Below are positions 62,828 to 64,000 of a stretch of 64,000 nt of DNA, in pieces; the first letter of the stretch is position 1; each line of letters opens with the position of its first letter. This DNA comes from Mojavia pulchra JT2-VF2 (GTDB taxonomy: Bacteria; Cyanobacteriota; Cyanobacteriia; Cyanobacteriales; Nostocaceae): NCBI GenBank assembly GCA_019359325.1, contig JAHHHN010000016.1, positions 1 to 64,000 on the forward strand, in the 5' to 3' direction. The position numbers and the translations under genes were made by a program. The notes below the pieces were generated by a model, which did not search any database, had not been told where the DNA came from, and saw nothing but the letters and a program-made list of their open reading frames with translations.

Positions 62828-63787
62828 TTATTGAGCATTTCGATTGCTACTATCAGCACGAACAATATATTTATTGGCAGGCGAATTATTAGCAAGTGGT
62901 TCTATTTTTCCCTGAGCAACCAAAGTTTGATAAATTAAAGCTGTAATCTCTCCTCTAGTGGCAGGTTTACTGGGATTAAGAACTTTGGGATTTGGATAAT
63001 TCACCACTATATTTTTTTTGGTTGCTGCTGCTACATCTCCTACAGCATATTGGGGAATTCTATTGGCATCTGCATAAGTATTAGTAATAATAAATGACGC
63101 AGGACGATTAAGATTCGCTGCCACTGCCTGTTGATCAGTTGTTGAAGGTGTTGAAGGAGTCACAGCATTAGCTGGTGCAGCCTGGGCTTTTGGTATTAAT
63201 AAAGGCTGCATCAAACTAGTAATTGCAAGCGGTAAGAAAATAGGTCTTTTTGTGGCTCTGCGTGTGCTTTGTTGAGGAACTGCACTCTGCGTGGTTATGG
63301 GTACAGTAACTGCTGATGTACCAGCAGTTAGATTCAAACCTTTGCTTAAAGCAACTATAGCCTCAACCTTGGTAACAGATTGATTTGGACGGAAGTAACC
63401 ACCAGGATAACCTGTCATAAATCCTTGCTGATATGCTTCTTCAATGGGACGAGTAGCCCAATAGTTAGCAGGAACATCTTTATATACAGCACCACCTTCT
63501 ATCTGACGAATTGGCGGTTGGTCAAAAGCTTGACGAATGATGGCTGCAAATTCATCCCGGTCTACTGCCTGTTCTGGTCGAAATGTACCATCAGGATACC
63601 CAGTCACTATATTTCTTGCAGCTAAACTCCGAATAAATGGCTGCGCCCAGTAACTAGGTTGAACGTCACTAAAGGTAGTTGCAGGGGAAGATTGAGCATA
63701 AGTATCTAATGCTCCAACTGCAAGTACTATTAAATTTAAAGTTAGTAAAGATACGCCTGCTGATGCTAACTGAGTTAACCGCGTCAT
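62828..63787 (-). CDS. S-layer homology (SLH) domain protein
   Basis: 319 residues. Signal peptide (LTQLASAGVSLLTLNLIVLA to near YAQSS), two SLH domains at the N-terminus (FSDVQPSYWAQPFIRSLAAR, TGYPDGTFRPEQAVDRDEF; then YKDVPANYWATRPIEEAYQQ and TGYPGGYFRPNQSVTK), a low-complexity Thr/Pro/Ala linker, and a third, partial SLH region at the C-terminus (VVNYPNPKVLNPSKPATRGE). It probably anchors in the cell envelope. No catalytic domain is present. Confidence 0.88.
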   Translation of the reverse strand: MTRLTQLASAGVSLLTLNLIVLAVGALDTYAQSSPATTFSDVQPSYWAQPFIRSLAARNIVTGYPDGTFRPEQAVDRDEFAAIIRQAFDQPPIRQIEGGAVYKDVPANYWATRPIEEAYQQGFMTGYPGGYFRPNQSVTKVEAIVALSKGLNLTAGTSAVTVPITTQSAVPQQSTRRATKRPIFLPLAITSLMQPLLIPKAQAAPANAVTPSTPSTTDQQAVAANLNRPASFIITNTYADANRIPQYAVGDVAAATKKNIVVNYPNPKVLNPSKPATRGEITALIYQTLVAQGKIEPLANNSPANKYIVRADSSNRNAQ

Positions 63788-64000
63788 TATCTATGCCTCC
63801 TATTTTTTAAATAATTAATTTTCTAATACTTCAATGGTTATTAATAAATAGTGGAGATTTAGTGGATAAATCTATCCCACAACGAAAAATATTACTTTTG
63901 GGTGATTAGACTTATTCCTTTAGTTATAGATAACGCAACATTCTCAAATAACAAAATCGTCAATTTTTTAATAACGGCTCATGTTAATCGAATAATTTTC
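63788..64000. other. AT-rich upstream region of the SLH gene
   Basis: Likely carries the SLH gene promoter on the minus strand, with a purine-rich ribosome site (AGGAGGCATAG) just before its start. Nothing else is seen before the window ends. Confidence 0.4.

Overview
The window is a chromosome segment of a filamentous, probably heterocyst-forming cyanobacterium of the Nostoc/Anabaena group. Evidence: oxygenic photosynthesis genes (C-terminus of psbD, petM, ycf39), an NblR-like regulator, an SLH-OprB porin, a periplasmic EcaB-type carbonic anhydrase, very frequent GCGATCGC (HIP1) octamers, several 7-bp short tandem repeats, and large WD40/NB-ARC and TPR-CHAT proteins. The order psbD - pterin dehydratase - SLH porin is one I associate with Nostoc/Anabaena; the species itself cannot be fixed from sequence alone.

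Layout. 1-3.2 kb: psbD end, a structured RNA region of about 300 nt containing a 23-codon mini-ORF with a near-perfect Shine-Dalgarno, pterin carbinolamine dehydratase, OprB porin. 3.3-8.5 kb: Rrf2 regulator with cysteine synthase, a J-domain protein, a tandem 6-pyruvoyl-tetrahydropterin-synthase-like protein, a PrsW protease overlapping a methyltransferase. 8.6-17.4 kb: Uma2 nuclease, DUF3352 protein, M1 aminopeptidase with HEAT repeats, TPR-CHAT peptidase. 17.4-26.6 kb: pdxA, petM, ycf39, NAD kinase, NblR-like regulator, DUF192 lipoprotein, DUF2949, PLP aminotransferase and small hypotheticals. 26.8-31.7 kb: trpC and lpdA separated and flanked by related repeat blocks (one with a GC-rich insertion), then a SWIM zinc-finger protein.

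31.8-35.2 kb is an accessory island: MazF toxin with DUF2281 antitoxin, a stand-alone HTH protein, an unassigned two-gene operon (membrane-hairpin coiled-coil protein plus small partner), and a second Uma2 nuclease. 35.3-44 kb is mostly housekeeping: tRNA-Ser(GGA), 2Fe-2S ferredoxin, nuclease lipoprotein, inositol monophosphatase, J-domain/TPR protein coupled to hisZ, 4Fe-4S ferredoxin, NatE-like ABC ATPase, Tat-dependent beta-carbonic anhydrase, S23-type four-helix protein, JAMM protease and a MoeB-rhodanese protein (a likely sulfur-carrier pair). 44.3-48 kb holds a 14-WD-repeat NB-ARC protein.

48.7-59.5 kb combines carbohydrate and oxidative-stress functions: amylo-alpha-1,6-glucosidase, catalase, a GH63-type glucosidase, EgtD (ergothioneine pathway) and a class I amidotransferase. 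Embedded here are a membrane-protein gene broken by one in-frame TAG, a VapBC pair whose toxin has Asn in place of the first catalytic Asp, and a 12-copy 21-bp repeat open in several frames. 59.5-64 kb: cupin, FMN reductase preceded by an SDR remnant, SprT-like protease, small membrane protein and a triple-SLH protein.

The strongest new structural observation is a 93-bp MITE present twice (44155-44247 and 58477-58569), identical over a 91-bp core, with 13-bp terminal inverted repeats and a different perfect 5-bp target duplication at each site. The best candidate for an undescribed system is the two-gene operon at 33199-34487. All functional calls are made by reading motifs; no database search was run.
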